This document shows, piece by piece, positions 1-8,073 of a DNA stretch of 64,000 bases (position 1 is the stretch's first letter; each line of letters begins with the position of its first letter). The DNA is from Streptomyces lichenis (GTDB taxonomy: Bacteria > Actinomycetota > Actinomycetes > Streptomycetales > Streptomycetaceae): NCBI RefSeq assembly GCF_023218175.1, contig NZ_JALPTH010000006.1:124001-188000 (forward strand), read 5' to 3'. The translations under genes and the position numbers were made by a program. The notes below the pieces were generated by a model that ran no database searches, was not told the origin of the DNA, and was given only the letters and a program-made list of their open reading frames with translations.

Positions 1-69
1 GTCGCCGCACACCAGGCTCAGCACGGCCAGTTGGCGCAGATACGCCTTGGTACCGAAGAGGACGAGCAT
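1..69 (-). CDS. zinc-ribbon domain protein, N-terminal fragment
   Basis: Only the first 23 codons are inside the window; the gene runs off the left edge. The translated start, MLVLFGTKAYLRQLAVLSL followed by VCGD, resembles the short streptomycete zinc-ribbon proteins that open with MLVLFGTK and continue with a Cys-rich ribbon and a membrane segment. The first Cys is visible at residue 21. The ATG at 67-69 has a GGGAGGTGC ribosome site just upstream on the minus strand. Function is unknown in the family as I know it. The family assignment rests on recalled similarity of the opening residues, so it is moderate only. Confidence 0.55.
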   Translation of the reverse strand, partial: MLVLFGTKAYLRQLAVLSLVCGD

Positions 70-117
70 CCGGCACCTCCCTCTCCACTCGCGTTCCCGA
101 CCTGCCCAACGTCCCCG

Positions 118-2436
118 TCAGGCGAGTCGTTCCCCGCCGTGCTCCCGGCCGTGGCCCAGCGCCCGCCGGCAGAGGGCCAGCAGTTCCTCGTCCCGGTGGA
201 TGTCCTGGTGGCCGGCGAGCTGCCCGGCCACCTGCTCGGCGGCGTTGTGCCGGCGCGGCCGGGCCAGCTCGGCCCGTAGCAGCGCGGCCGCCTCCGCCGG
301 GACCGGGCCCCGCTCGGCCAGGCAGCGCGCGACGGCCGGCCTGACGTGACGGTTCTCCTGCCAGGCCGCCACCAGCACCGGCAGCGACTCCTCCGCGCTG
401 CCCGTCACCGCCCACAGCGCCGCCGCCGCGTCCACCCGCACCGACGCGTTCGGCGCCATCATGCAGCTCCGCAGCTCGGCGGCGGTCGCCCCGGCGGCAG
501 GTCCCATCGCGCCCGCCACCTGCGCCGCCCGCCGCCGGTGCCCGGCGTCCGGGTACCGCAGCAGCACGCGCAGCCCCGGCACCGCGGTGTCCGCGTCCGC
601 CTCCACCGCCCACAGCGCCCGGGCCGCCGCGGCCGCCACCGCCGGGGAGCCGTGCGCCAGCAGGGTCCGCAACTCCCCGGCGGCCGCCCCGCGCGCCTCC
701 GCGCCGATCGCGGCCAGCGTCAGCAGCGACCGCTCCACCATCCGGTCCCGCTGCGCCGCCGGGGCGCCGTGCAGCATCCGCAGCACCTCCGGCAGGGCCT
801 CGGCCCCGCCCACCCGGGCCAGCGCCGCGAGCAGCGGCTCCGCCGTCTCCGCGAGCCTGCCGTCCAGCGGCAGCCGGGCCAGCCTGCGCCGCAGCGCCGG
901 CACCAGCGGGGCCGCCGCCCCGCCCAGCCGGGGGATGGCACGCAGCAGCCGGCCGTCCGGCTCCGGATGCCCCAGTGCCCGGGCCAGCCCCGGCACCGCC
1001 CGGGCGTCCCCGGCCCGGGCGAGCGCCAGCAGGGCGTGGCCGCCCGTGCCCAGCCCGTCGTCCTGCTCGGCCGCCCACGGGGCGGTGGCCAGGGCCGCCG
1101 CCTCCGCCAGCGCGTCGGACGCCGGACGGGCCAGCGCGAACAGCTCCTCCAGTCGGACCGCGGCGGCCCGGGCCAGCCAGGGGTCCGCCTCCGCGAGCTG
1201 CGCCCCGATCAGGGCCACCACCTCGTCGTACGAACCGCGCCACACGCGGAGCAACTCGCCGCAGACCCAGACCGCGTCGGCGCGCCGGCCCCGGTCGGGA
1301 CTGCGCAGCTGCACGGTGACCAGGGCGGTGCGGTCGGCGACCCGGTCGTTCAGGGCGCCGTGCAGGGTACGGAGCAGATCGTCCGCCCAGGCAGTGCCCC
1401 GTTCGCCCCGCTCACCGGCCCGGGGCCCCTCCCGCGACGGCCGCGCCTGCCCCAGCAGGATCGGCGCCGGCTCGGCGGCCCCGTCGGCCCCCGGCCCGTA
1501 GACCTCCCCGGGCAGGGCGTCGAAGGGGCCGCCCGCACCCTCCGGCGGCACGCCCCAGGCGGACCGCGCCCAGATGGCGAAATCCAGCCCCTCAGGCTCC
1601 CCGTACCCGCCGTACCGTGCGCCGGCGGACGGCTCCGGCGCGGACGGTCCCAGCGCTCCCGGCGCGGGCGCCCCCTGCGCGGACGCTCCCGTCGCGGGCG
1701 CCTCCCGCAGGGCGGCGAGCAGCTCGGTGACCCGGGCAACCACATCCCCCGGCAGCCGGGCCGGGGCGCAGCGGGCCAGCCGGGTCAGCGCGGCCAGCCG
1801 GACCGCCGGGTCCTGGGCGGCGCCCATCAGCCAGCCCAGCCAGTCGGTGATCTCGTCCCGCAGCGAGGCGTACCGCAGCGCCAGCCGCCCGATCGCCTCG
1901 ACCAGCGCGAGCCGCACCTCGGTCTCCGGCTCCGTGGTCAGCCGCTCCCGCAGCAGGCCTAGCACCCGGGCCGGGTCGCCGTGCATCGAGGCCAGCGCCC
2001 CCGGTACGGCCAGCCGCACCTCGGGGTCCCGGTCCCCGAGCAGCCCCACGAACACCTCCGCCCCGGCGGCGACCGCGGCCGAGGCCATGGCGTAGTTCGC
2101 CGCGTCCTCGAACCCCTCGTCCTCCGGGTCGAGCGCGGCCATCTCGTCGTCGCCGTCCAGGTCGATGCCGCCCACGCTGGCCAGCAGCTCCACCACGCAG
2201 CCCCGGTCCCGTACCGCCGGGTCCGCCACCAGCTCCAGCAGGAACGGGATGCAGGCGAGCGTGGAGTCGTACACATCGCCCTGGTGGTGGACGGCCCCGT
2301 ACATGGCGTCGAGCGCCGCCTCACGCTCCCCCGGGTCGGCCGACGCGAGCCCGCGCAGCAGCCCGGGTACGTCGTCCGCCGGTCCGTAGGCATGACTCAA
2401 CGAGGCCCAGTCGACCTCCTCGATCCCCCTGAACAT
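118..2436 (-). CDS. HEAT-repeat protein
   Basis: 772 residues. The protein is a long series of degenerate alpha-helical repeats rich in Ala, Leu and Arg (for example PGLARALGHPEPDGRLLRAI and VPGLRVLLRYPDAGHRRRA), typical of HEAT/PBS-lyase solenoids. These usually act as protein-binding scaffolds rather than enzymes. No catalytic motif, signal peptide or membrane segment is visible. A disordered Gly/Pro/Ser-rich insert lies near residues 250-350 and splits the solenoid in two. The ATG at 2436 is chosen because a GGGGAGGG ribosome site precedes it; 29 further codons upstream are open but have no such site and look non-coding. It stands alone on the minus strand, 152 bp from the ligase gene. A specific role cannot be inferred. 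Confidence 0.8.
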   Translation of the reverse strand: MFRGIEEVDWASLSHAYGPADDVPGLLRGLASADPGEREAALDAMYGAVHHQGDVYDSTLACIPFLLELVADPAVRDRGCVVELLASVGGIDLDGDDEMAALDPEDEGFEDAANYAMASAAVAAGAEVFVGLLGDRDPEVRLAVPGALASMHGDPARVLGLLRERLTTEPETEVRLALVEAIGRLALRYASLRDEITDWLGWLMGAAQDPAVRLAALTRLARCAPARLPGDVVARVTELLAALREAPATGASAQGAPAPGALGPSAPEPSAGARYGGYGEPEGLDFAIWARSAWGVPPEGAGGPFDALPGEVYGPGADGAAEPAPILLGQARPSREGPRAGERGERGTAWADDLLRTLHGALNDRVADRTALVTVQLRSPDRGRRADAVWVCGELLRVWRGSYDEVVALIGAQLAEADPWLARAAAVRLEELFALARPASDALAEAAALATAPWAAEQDDGLGTGGHALLALARAGDARAVPGLARALGHPEPDGRLLRAIPRLGGAAAPLVPALRRRLARLPLDGRLAETAEPLLAALARVGGAEALPEVLRMLHGAPAAQRDRMVERSLLTLAAIGAEARGAAAGELRTLLAHGSPAVAAAAARALWAVEADADTAVPGLRVLLRYPDAGHRRRAAQVAGAMGPAAGATAAELRSCMMAPNASVRVDAAAALWAVTGSAEESLPVLVAAWQENRHVRPAVARCLAERGPVPAEAAALLRAELARPRRHNAAEQVAGQLAGHQDIHRDEELLALCRRALGHGREHGGERLA

Positions 2437-2588
2437 GCCATCCCTCCCCGCCAGCCCTGCACTTGGGGGCAATAGTGCACCACAAGCCTGAGAGCGATGC
2501 CCCGGCAATCGGACACCTTTCAACGGCTTTTCCGCGAGTCGGCACGGGGTGCCGCACCTGGCCGAAAACCATCCCCGCCCGTCCCCGG

Positions 2589-3542
2589 TCAGCCGACGGG
2601 CCCGCGCCCGGGCGGGTCACCCTCCGGCCCCCGCAGCCGCAGCACGGTGGTCACGGTGTGCCGGGTGGTGCCCGTCGCCACCTCCGCCAGCAGGCCCGGT
2701 TCCACCTCGCGGTACGCCACATCGCCGAGCCCCACCGCCATCGCGGTGGCCTCCCCGCCGGTCGGCCGCCCGCGCAGCACCGCCCCCGCACCGGCCCGGA
2801 GCGCGGGCGGCAGCGGGCTGCTCACCACCGGTGTGTCGTCGTCCGGCAGCACCACCACCAGCGAGACCGGGCGCTCGGCGGGCCCGGTGAAGCCGACCAC
2901 CGCCGCCTCCTGGGTGTCGGTGTGCCGCAGCTTGCGCCAGGCCCGTACGCCCGGCCGATACGGCTGGTCCAGCCGCTTGACGACCAGCCCCTCCACCCCG
3001 ATCCCCGGCAGTGTCTCGAACCAGGTGGCGGCCAGTTCCGGGTCGGTGGTCATCGGTACCGGCTGGATCGGCGGCCCCAGTCCCCCCAGCAGCCCCACCA
3101 GCCCCTCCCGCCGCACCGAGTACCGCAGGGACCGCAGATCCTCGCCGCCCACCCCCAGCAGATCGAAGGCGGCGTACGAGGCCGGCAGCCGCTCGGCGAG
3201 TAGCGGCGCCCGGCCCGGGGTGGCGGCGGCCCGCCCCTGCACCGCGGCGAAGTCGATCCTGCCCTCCCGCCACACCACCACCTCCCCGTCCAGCACCGTC
3301 CCCTCCGGCAGCCGCCGCGCCGCCGCCGCCAGATCGGGGAACGCGCCGGTCACGATCCGCCCCGACCGCGCCTGAAGCACCACACCCCCCTCCCTCCCCC
3401 TCACCCCGCCCGTCCGGAACACCACCATCCGGTGCCCGTCGAACTTCGGCTCGTACGCCAGTCCCGCCTCACGCGGCAGGACGCCCACCGTCTCGGCCAG
3501 CGCGACCCGCACCGGCGGCGCCAGGGGCCCGAGCCCCCTCAC
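2589..3542 (-). CDS. ATP-dependent DNA ligase (end-joining type)
   Basis: 317 residues. An ATP-dependent ligase seals nicks by forming an enzyme-AMP intermediate on a Lys. The nucleotidyltransferase motif KFDGHR is at residues 33-38, with K33 the expected adenylated residue. Later elements such as DGEVVVW (motif III region), EGLVVKRL (motif IV) and AWRKLR (motif V) follow in the right order, and the C-terminal part is an OB-fold domain. The length fits the compact bacterial LigC/LigD-ligase class with no extra domains. The GTG start (3540-3542) overlaps the stop of the polymerase gene by 4 bp (GTGA), so the two are translationally coupled. With the polymerase next door and ku divergent, it very likely works in non-homologous end joining. 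Confidence 0.88.
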   Translation of the reverse strand: MRGLGPLAPPVRVALAETVGVLPREAGLAYEPKFDGHRMVVFRTGGVRGREGGVVLQARSGRIVTGAFPDLAAAARRLPEGTVLDGEVVVWREGRIDFAAVQGRAAATPGRAPLLAERLPASYAAFDLLGVGGEDLRSLRYSVRREGLVGLLGGLGPPIQPVPMTTDPELAATWFETLPGIGVEGLVVKRLDQPYRPGVRAWRKLRHTDTQEAAVVGFTGPAERPVSLVVVLPDDDTPVVSSPLPPALRAGAGAVLRGRPTGGEATAMAVGLGDVAYREVEPGLLAEVATGTTRHTVTTVLRLRGPEGDPPGRGPVG

Positions 3543-4423
3543 GGCAGCCGTCCCGCGCGCTCCGGGTCGAGCAGCGGGGCCAGCAGATCCCCGTACCGCT
3601 CGAACCGCGCCGGCAGATCGGCGGGCAGGAACACCAGCCGCTCGGCGTCCCGGCAGGCGCCGACCTCCTCCCAGGTCACCGGCGCCGAGACGGCAGGCAA
3701 GCGACGGGCCCGCAGGGTGTAGGGGGCGGCCGTGGTCTTGGTGGCGGCGTTCTGGCTGTGGTCCACGAAGACCTTGCCGGGCCGCAGCGCCTTGGCCATC
3801 CGGTGGACGACCTCACCCGGCAGCTCCGCCTCCGCCTCCCGCGCCAGGCGCCGTGCGTAGGCGGAGACCCGCTCCGAGGGCGCCGGCTCCAGCGCCGCGT
3901 ACAGATGCAGGCCCTTGGCGCCGGAGGTCTTGGCGTACGCCTCCAGCCCGTCGGCCGCGAGCCGCTCCCGCAGCCACAGGGCGACCCGGCAGCAGTCCAC
4001 CACGGTCGCCGGCGCCCCCGGGTCCAGGTCCAGCACCAGCCGGTCGGCGATCGCGGGGGCGGCGGCCCGCCACTGCGGGGTGTGCAGCTCGGCCACCAGG
4101 TTCGCCGCCCACATCAGCGAGGGCAGGTCCTCGACCAGCACCTGGTGCGCGCCGGGGTCGTCGGAACGGGGCACCGGGGCGACCCTCACCCAGTCGGGCG
4201 TGCCGGGCGGCGGGTTCTTGGTGAAGAACAGCTGCCCGTCCGGGCCGTCCGGATAGCGCAGGAAGGAGAGCGGCCGGTCCCGCAGATGGGGGAGGAGACG
4301 GGGCGCGGCGGTGGCGTAGTAGTGCAGCAGCTCGCCCTTGGTCGTCCCGGTGGCCGGATGGATGACCTTGTCGAGGTTGCTGAGGGCCAGCCGCCGCCCC
4401 TCCACCTCCGTGATCGGCGTCAT
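3539..4423 (-). CDS. ligD: LigD-type polymerase/primase domain protein
   Basis: 295 residues, a stand-alone archaeo-eukaryotic-primase-like polymerase of the LigD PolDom family. These fill in or extend broken DNA ends, often with ribonucleotides, before sealing. The metal-binding DLD is at residues 132-134 (LVLDLDPG), followed by KTSGAKGLHLY, the conserved nucleotide-binding segment with its His. The N-terminal LSNLDKVIHP and LSFLRYPDG stretches are also family hallmarks. The ATG at 4423 is chosen because the homologous region begins with the TEVEGRRLALSNLDK stretch; longer in-frame extensions would run into the ku gene. The following ligase gene overlaps it by 4 bp. The symbol ligD is used for the family only: ligase and polymerase are separate proteins here and no nuclease domain is present. 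Confidence 0.9.
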   Translation of the reverse strand: MTPITEVEGRRLALSNLDKVIHPATGTTKGELLHYYATAAPRLLPHLRDRPLSFLRYPDGPDGQLFFTKNPPPGTPDWVRVAPVPRSDDPGAHQVLVEDLPSLMWAANLVAELHTPQWRAAAPAIADRLVLDLDPGAPATVVDCCRVALWLRERLAADGLEAYAKTSGAKGLHLYAALEPAPSERVSAYARRLAREAEAELPGEVVHRMAKALRPGKVFVDHSQNAATKTTAAPYTLRARRLPAVSAPVTWEEVGACRDAERLVFLPADLPARFERYGDLLAPLLDPERAGRLP

Positions 4424-4478
4424 AAGATGAGAATCCCATAAAACCGTACAAACCATCCCCCACCCGAAAGGGATGAAA

Positions 4479-5555
4479 GTGCGATCCATCTGGAACGGCG
4501 CGATCTCGTTCGGCCTGGTCAGCATCCCCATCAAGCTGGTGAACGCCACCGAGAACCGCTCCATCTCCTTCCGTCAGGTGCACGTCGAGGACGGCGGCCG
4601 CATCCGCTACCGCAAGGTGTGCGAGCTGGACGGCGAGGAGGTGACCTCGGCGGAGATCGGCAAGGCGTACGAGGAAGCCGACGGCACCATGATCCCGATC
4701 ACCGACGACGATCTGGCCGCCCTGCCGCTGCCGACCGCCAAGACCATCGAGATCGTCTCCTTCGTGGCGGCCTCCGAGATCGACCCCATGCAGATGGACA
4801 CCGCCTACTACCTCTCCGCCAACGGGGTGCCGGCGGCCAAGCCGTACACCCTGCTGCGCGAGGCGCTCAAGCGCAGCGACCGCGTGGCCATCGCCAAGTT
4901 CGCCCTGCGCGGGCGGGAGCGGCTGGGCATGCTGCGGGTCGTCGACGAGGTGATCGTGATGCACGGGCTGCTCTGGCCGGACGAGATCCGCCGCCCCGAG
5001 GGCGTCGCCCCGGAGACCGACGTCACGGTGCGCGACGCCGAACTCGACCTCGCCGACGCGCTGATGAACACCCTCGGCGAGGTGGACCTCGACTCACTGC
5101 ACGACGACTACCGGGAGGCGGTCGAGCAGATGATCGCCGCCAAGGCCGAGGGCGTCGAGGAGCCCACCCCCGCCCCCAAGGGCGAGCGCGGCGGCCAGGT
5201 CATCGACCTGATGGCCGCCCTGGAGAGCAGCGTACGGGCGGCCCGCGAGGCACGCGGCGAGGAGGAGGGCACCCAGGAGGGCGCCTCGGTCACCGAACTC
5301 CCCTCCCGCGAGCCGGAGAAGCCCGCCACCCCCTCCCGCGCCAAGAAGGCCCCCGCCAAGCCCAAGGAGCCCAAGTCCGCCTCCGGCAGCGGCTCGTCCA
5401 CCGGCAAGACGGCGGCCAAGAAGGCGGCCTCCGCCTCCAAGTCGACCGCGAAGAAGTCGGCGGCCAAGACCACCGCCAAGAAGGCCGCCGCCAAGTCCGA
5501 GTCCGCGTCCCCGACCAAGCCCGCCGCCAAGTCCGGCCGCAAACGCGCCTCCTGA
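4479..5555 (+). CDS. ku: Ku, DNA-end-binding protein
   Basis: 358 residues. Ku forms a homodimeric ring on double-strand ends and recruits the end-joining polymerase and ligase encoded divergently 55 bp away. The core, opening with RSIWNGAISFGLV, covers roughly residues 1-255 and is typical. From about residue 270 the protein continues as a Lys/Ala/Ser-rich tail with repeated AKK and KTAAKK units, like a histone H1 tail. Such tails are known in some bacterial Ku proteins and probably add sequence-independent DNA binding. GTG 4479 is preferred because AAGGG lies 6 nt upstream; an ATG at 4473 is in frame but directly abuts that site. The very short divergent gap means the promoters for both directions overlap. 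Confidence 0.93.
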   Translation: MRSIWNGAISFGLVSIPIKLVNATENRSISFRQVHVEDGGRIRYRKVCELDGEEVTSAEIGKAYEEADGTMIPITDDDLAALPLPTAKTIEIVSFVAASEIDPMQMDTAYYLSANGVPAAKPYTLLREALKRSDRVAIAKFALRGRERLGMLRVVDEVIVMHGLLWPDEIRRPEGVAPETDVTVRDAELDLADALMNTLGEVDLDSLHDDYREAVEQMIAAKAEGVEEPTPAPKGERGGQVIDLMAALESSVRAAREARGEEEGTQEGASVTELPSREPEKPATPSRAKKAPAKPKEPKSASGSGSSTGKTAAKKAASASKSTAKKSAAKTTAKKAAAKSESASPTKPAAKSGRKRAS

Positions 5556-5757
5556 ACCCGCCGGGCCCACCCAGTCCCCAGACCGACCGATCCAATCCGC
5601 CCCACCCCCCACTCCGAATCCTTCGCGACCCGCCCCCTCGTACCGACCTCCGTACCGGCGCACCGCCACGGGAACCGCACACTGGTCCCGTACGCCCCCG
5701 CACCCGTATCGGCCCGGTGCGCGCCGCCGCGCGCGGCGCTTCGCGAATGGAGACCCC

Positions 5758-6240
5758 ATGCCCAAGTCCCCCGAAGTCGGCTCCCCCGTCCCCGACTTCA
5801 CCCTCTCCGGCGGTGTCCTGGCCGACGGCGACTTCCAGCGCCGCGACTACACCCTCTCCGCCGAGCAGGGCACTTTGCTGGTGCTCGCCTTCTACCCCGG
5901 GGACGACACCTCCGTCTGCACCCGGCAGCTGTGCTCCTACTCCTCCGGCTTGGAGGCGTTCACCGACCTCGGGGCCCAGGTCTGGGGCATCAGCCCGCAG
6001 GGCGTGGACAGCCATGAGTCCTTCGCCCGCCGGCACGGCCTGCGCATGCCCCTGCTCGCCGACCCCGACCGCACGGTGGCCCGCTCCTTCGGCATCACCG
6101 CCCCCGGCATCGGCCTCCGCCGGGCGGTCTTCCTGGTCGACGCCGACTCCATCCTGCGCTGGAAGCACGTCTCCCTGCTGGGCGCCACCTTCCAGAGCGT
6201 CGAAGAGCTCTCCCGCCACCTGGCAGCGGCCCGCACCTGA
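5758..6240 (+). CDS. peroxiredoxin (AhpC/TSA, BCP-like)
   Basis: 160 residues, thioredoxin-fold peroxidase that reduces hydroperoxides. The active-site segment YPGDDTSVCTRQLC carries the peroxidatic Cys at C54 and a second Cys five residues later at C59, the spacing of the atypical 2-Cys BCP/PrxQ class where the two form an intramolecular disulfide. The Pro and Thr that position the thiolate (P47, T51) are present. No signal peptide, so cytosolic. A GGAG ribosome site sits 5 nt before the ATG. The 202 bp between ku and this gene hold nothing recognisable beyond GC-rich spacer. It is probably its own transcription unit; it converges on the phosphopantetheinyl transferase gene. Confidence 0.9.
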   Translation: MPKSPEVGSPVPDFTLSGGVLADGDFQRRDYTLSAEQGTLLVLAFYPGDDTSVCTRQLCSYSSGLEAFTDLGAQVWGISPQGVDSHESFARRHGLRMPLLADPDRTVARSFGITAPGIGLRRAVFLVDADSILRWKHVSLLGATFQSVEELSRHLAAART

Positions 6241-6266
6241 GGCCGCCGCGACGGGGCGCCGAACGC

Positions 6267-6402
6267 AGGCACCCCGCCGGCCGTCCGCGCCGGAGGCACC
6301 CCGCCCCCCAGCCAGGGCACCCCGCCCACCGGAGGGCACCCCGCCCCCCAGCCAAGGCATCCCGCCCACCGGGGGCATCCCGCCCACCGGAGGGCCACCC
6401 CT
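6267..6402. repeat. short degenerate tandem repeats, GGCACCCCGCC family
   Basis: Six degenerate copies of an 18-22 bp unit built on GGCACCCCGCCCACCGGA or GGCACCCCGCCCCCCAGCC fill the gap between the convergent peroxiredoxin and phosphopantetheinyl transferase genes. They end at the transferase stop codon. On the minus strand they would read as Gly/Pro/Val-rich peptide, but no start signal or gene is apparent. Probably slippage-generated intergenic sequence. Confidence 0.7.
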
Positions 6403-7060
6403 ACCCCTCCCCTGCCCCCTCCACCGCGATCGCCGTCAGCACCAGCCCGCCCTTCGCCATCCACCGCCCGGAGAACCCGGTCAGCGGCCGGCCCAGCAAC
6501 TCCGGCCCCGGCACCAGGATCCGCGCCTCGAAGGTGCCGTCCGCCAGGATCGCCACCGAGGCCTCCTGGAAGTCCAGGAACCGCCGGGCCAGCGGGAACC
6601 ACGCCTTGTACACGGACTCCTTGGCGCTGAACAGCACCCGGTCCCAGGCCGGTCCGCCCGCCGGCAGGGCGGCCATGGCCGTCAGGTCCTCCGGGCGGGC
6701 GATGGCCTCCAACACCCCTTCCGGTACGGGTGCGTCCGGCTCCGCGTCGATACCCAGCGCGGCCACATCGCCGACCCGCGCCACCGTGGCGGCGCGGTAG
6801 CCCGCGCAGTGCGTCATGCTGCCCACGACACCGTCCGGCCAGCCGGGCGCCCCCCGCTCCCCGGGCAACAGCGGCGCCGGCGGGTAGCCGAGCTTCGCCA
6901 GGGCTTCCCGCGCACACGCGCGCACCGTGGTGAACTCGACCCGCCGCTTGGCGACGGCCCGAGCGATCACCGCCTCCTCCTCCGGAAACAGCGGCGTCTC
7001 CAGCCGATCCCCGAAAGTGTGGACGCTCACCACACCCACCGGCAGCAGCTCCTCGATCAC
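6401..7060 (-). CDS. 4'-phosphopantetheinyl transferase (Sfp type)
   Basis: 219 residues. Transfers the phosphopantetheine arm of CoA to a Ser on acyl or peptidyl carrier proteins, activating fatty-acid, polyketide or non-ribosomal peptide synthases. The two family motifs are clear: GIDAEPD at residues 103-109 (metal-binding Asp) and FSAKESVYKAW at 144-154, with K147, E148 and K152. Length and the early THCAGY block fit the Sfp/EntD class with broad carrier specificity. The GTG at 7058-7060 overlaps the stop of the upstream metallophosphoesterase gene by 4 bp (GTGA), so the two are coupled. No biosynthetic cluster lies beside it, so it may serve several pathways elsewhere in the genome. Confidence 0.92.
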   Translation of the reverse strand: MIEELLPVGVVSVHTFGDRLETPLFPEEEAVIARAVAKRRVEFTTVRACAREALAKLGYPPAPLLPGERGAPGWPDGVVGSMTHCAGYRAATVARVGDVAALGIDAEPDAPVPEGVLEAIARPEDLTAMAALPAGGPAWDRVLFSAKESVYKAWFPLARRFLDFQEASVAILADGTFEARILVPGPELLGRPLTGFSGRWMAKGGLVLTAIAVEGAGEG

Positions 7061-7950
7061 GCCCCCACCCTCCCCGCGACCTCGTCCGGCACATCCCGCG
7101 CCGGCACGATCTGCCGCGCCAGGTCCTCCCGCAGCCCGAACCGGCGCCACTCGCGCGGATAGCCGAGCGAGACCTCCTCGAACCGCACCCCGTCGTACAC
7201 CGTCCGCCGGGGGATGTGCAGATGGCCGTAGACCACCGCCTCCACCCCGAACCGGGTGTGCCAGTCGGCCGTCCGCTCCGTCCCGCACCACTGCGCGAAC
7301 TCCTGGTACGTCATGATCCTGGTCGGCTCCCGCACCAGCGGCCAGTGGTTGACCAGCACCAGCGGCAGATCGCCCGCCACCTCCGCCAGCCGCCGCTCGC
7401 TCTCCGCCACCCGCGCCGCACACCACTCCGCCCGCGACGCGTACGGGTCCGGGTGCAGATAGAACTCGTCCGTGCACACCACACCCGTCTCATGGGCGTA
7501 CGCCAGGGACTCCTCCACCGTTGACGTCCCCGGCGCCAGCCAGGAGTAGTCGTACAACGTGAACAGCGGCGCGATCCGCACCGGCCCGCCCGCGCCGGTC
7601 CACACCGGGTACGGGTCCTCCGGCGTCAGCACCCCCAGCCGCCGGCACATCTCCACCAGCGCCTCATACCGCGCCACCCCCCGCAGCCCCAGCGAACCCC
7701 CCTTCCCCTCGTCCTTCTTCTCCACCGTCCACAACTCATGGTTCCCAGGCGCCCACACCACCTGCTCGAACCGGTCCCGCAGCAGCCCGAGCACCCACTC
7801 GACGTCCTCGAACCGCTCCCCGACGTCCCCCGCCACGATCAGCCAGTCACCCGGCGAGCCGGGCTCCAGCTTCTCCACGATCGCCCGGTTGTCCGCATAC
7901 GACACATGCAGGTCGCTGACCGCACGCAGCACGCTCTCGGTCCCCCTCAT
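7057..7950 (-). CDS. metallophosphoesterase
   Basis: 297 residues of the calcineurin-like fold. All the metal-ligand blocks are in order: SDLHVSY near residue 12, AGDVGE near 40, APGNHE near 70, VNHWPL near 195 and YGHLHIPR near 245. The two-metal phosphoesterase centre is therefore intact. There is no signal peptide, so it is cytosolic. The substrate is not evident. It is the first gene of a two-gene operon with the phosphopantetheinyl transferase, overlapping it by 4 bp. A role in CoA or carrier-protein turnover, such as phosphopantetheine hydrolysis, would suit this coupling but is only inference. Confidence 0.9.
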   Translation of the reverse strand: MRGTESVLRAVSDLHVSYADNRAIVEKLEPGSPGDWLIVAGDVGERFEDVEWVLGLLRDRFEQVVWAPGNHELWTVEKKDEGKGGSLGLRGVARYEALVEMCRRLGVLTPEDPYPVWTGAGGPVRIAPLFTLYDYSWLAPGTSTVEESLAYAHETGVVCTDEFYLHPDPYASRAEWCAARVAESERRLAEVAGDLPLVLVNHWPLVREPTRIMTYQEFAQWCGTERTADWHTRFGVEAVVYGHLHIPRRTVYDGVRFEEVSLGYPREWRRFGLREDLARQIVPARDVPDEVAGRVGA

Positions 7951-8073
7951 CCCGCCAGCCTAACCCGCCCCCCACACGCCTCCCCGGGACCGCGCCCCCC
8001 TCGGGCACCTTCCCACCCCCTCCCACGTTGCCCCCTCACAACACCCGGCACTCAGCAGTCACAGGGGGACCGC

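Noticed and set aside
346-1962. Long plus-strand open frame antisense to the HEAT-repeat gene
   Set aside because: Arg/Gln/His-rich composition with no motif; it mirrors the GC-biased codons of the real minus-strand gene, as do most long antisense frames in this window.
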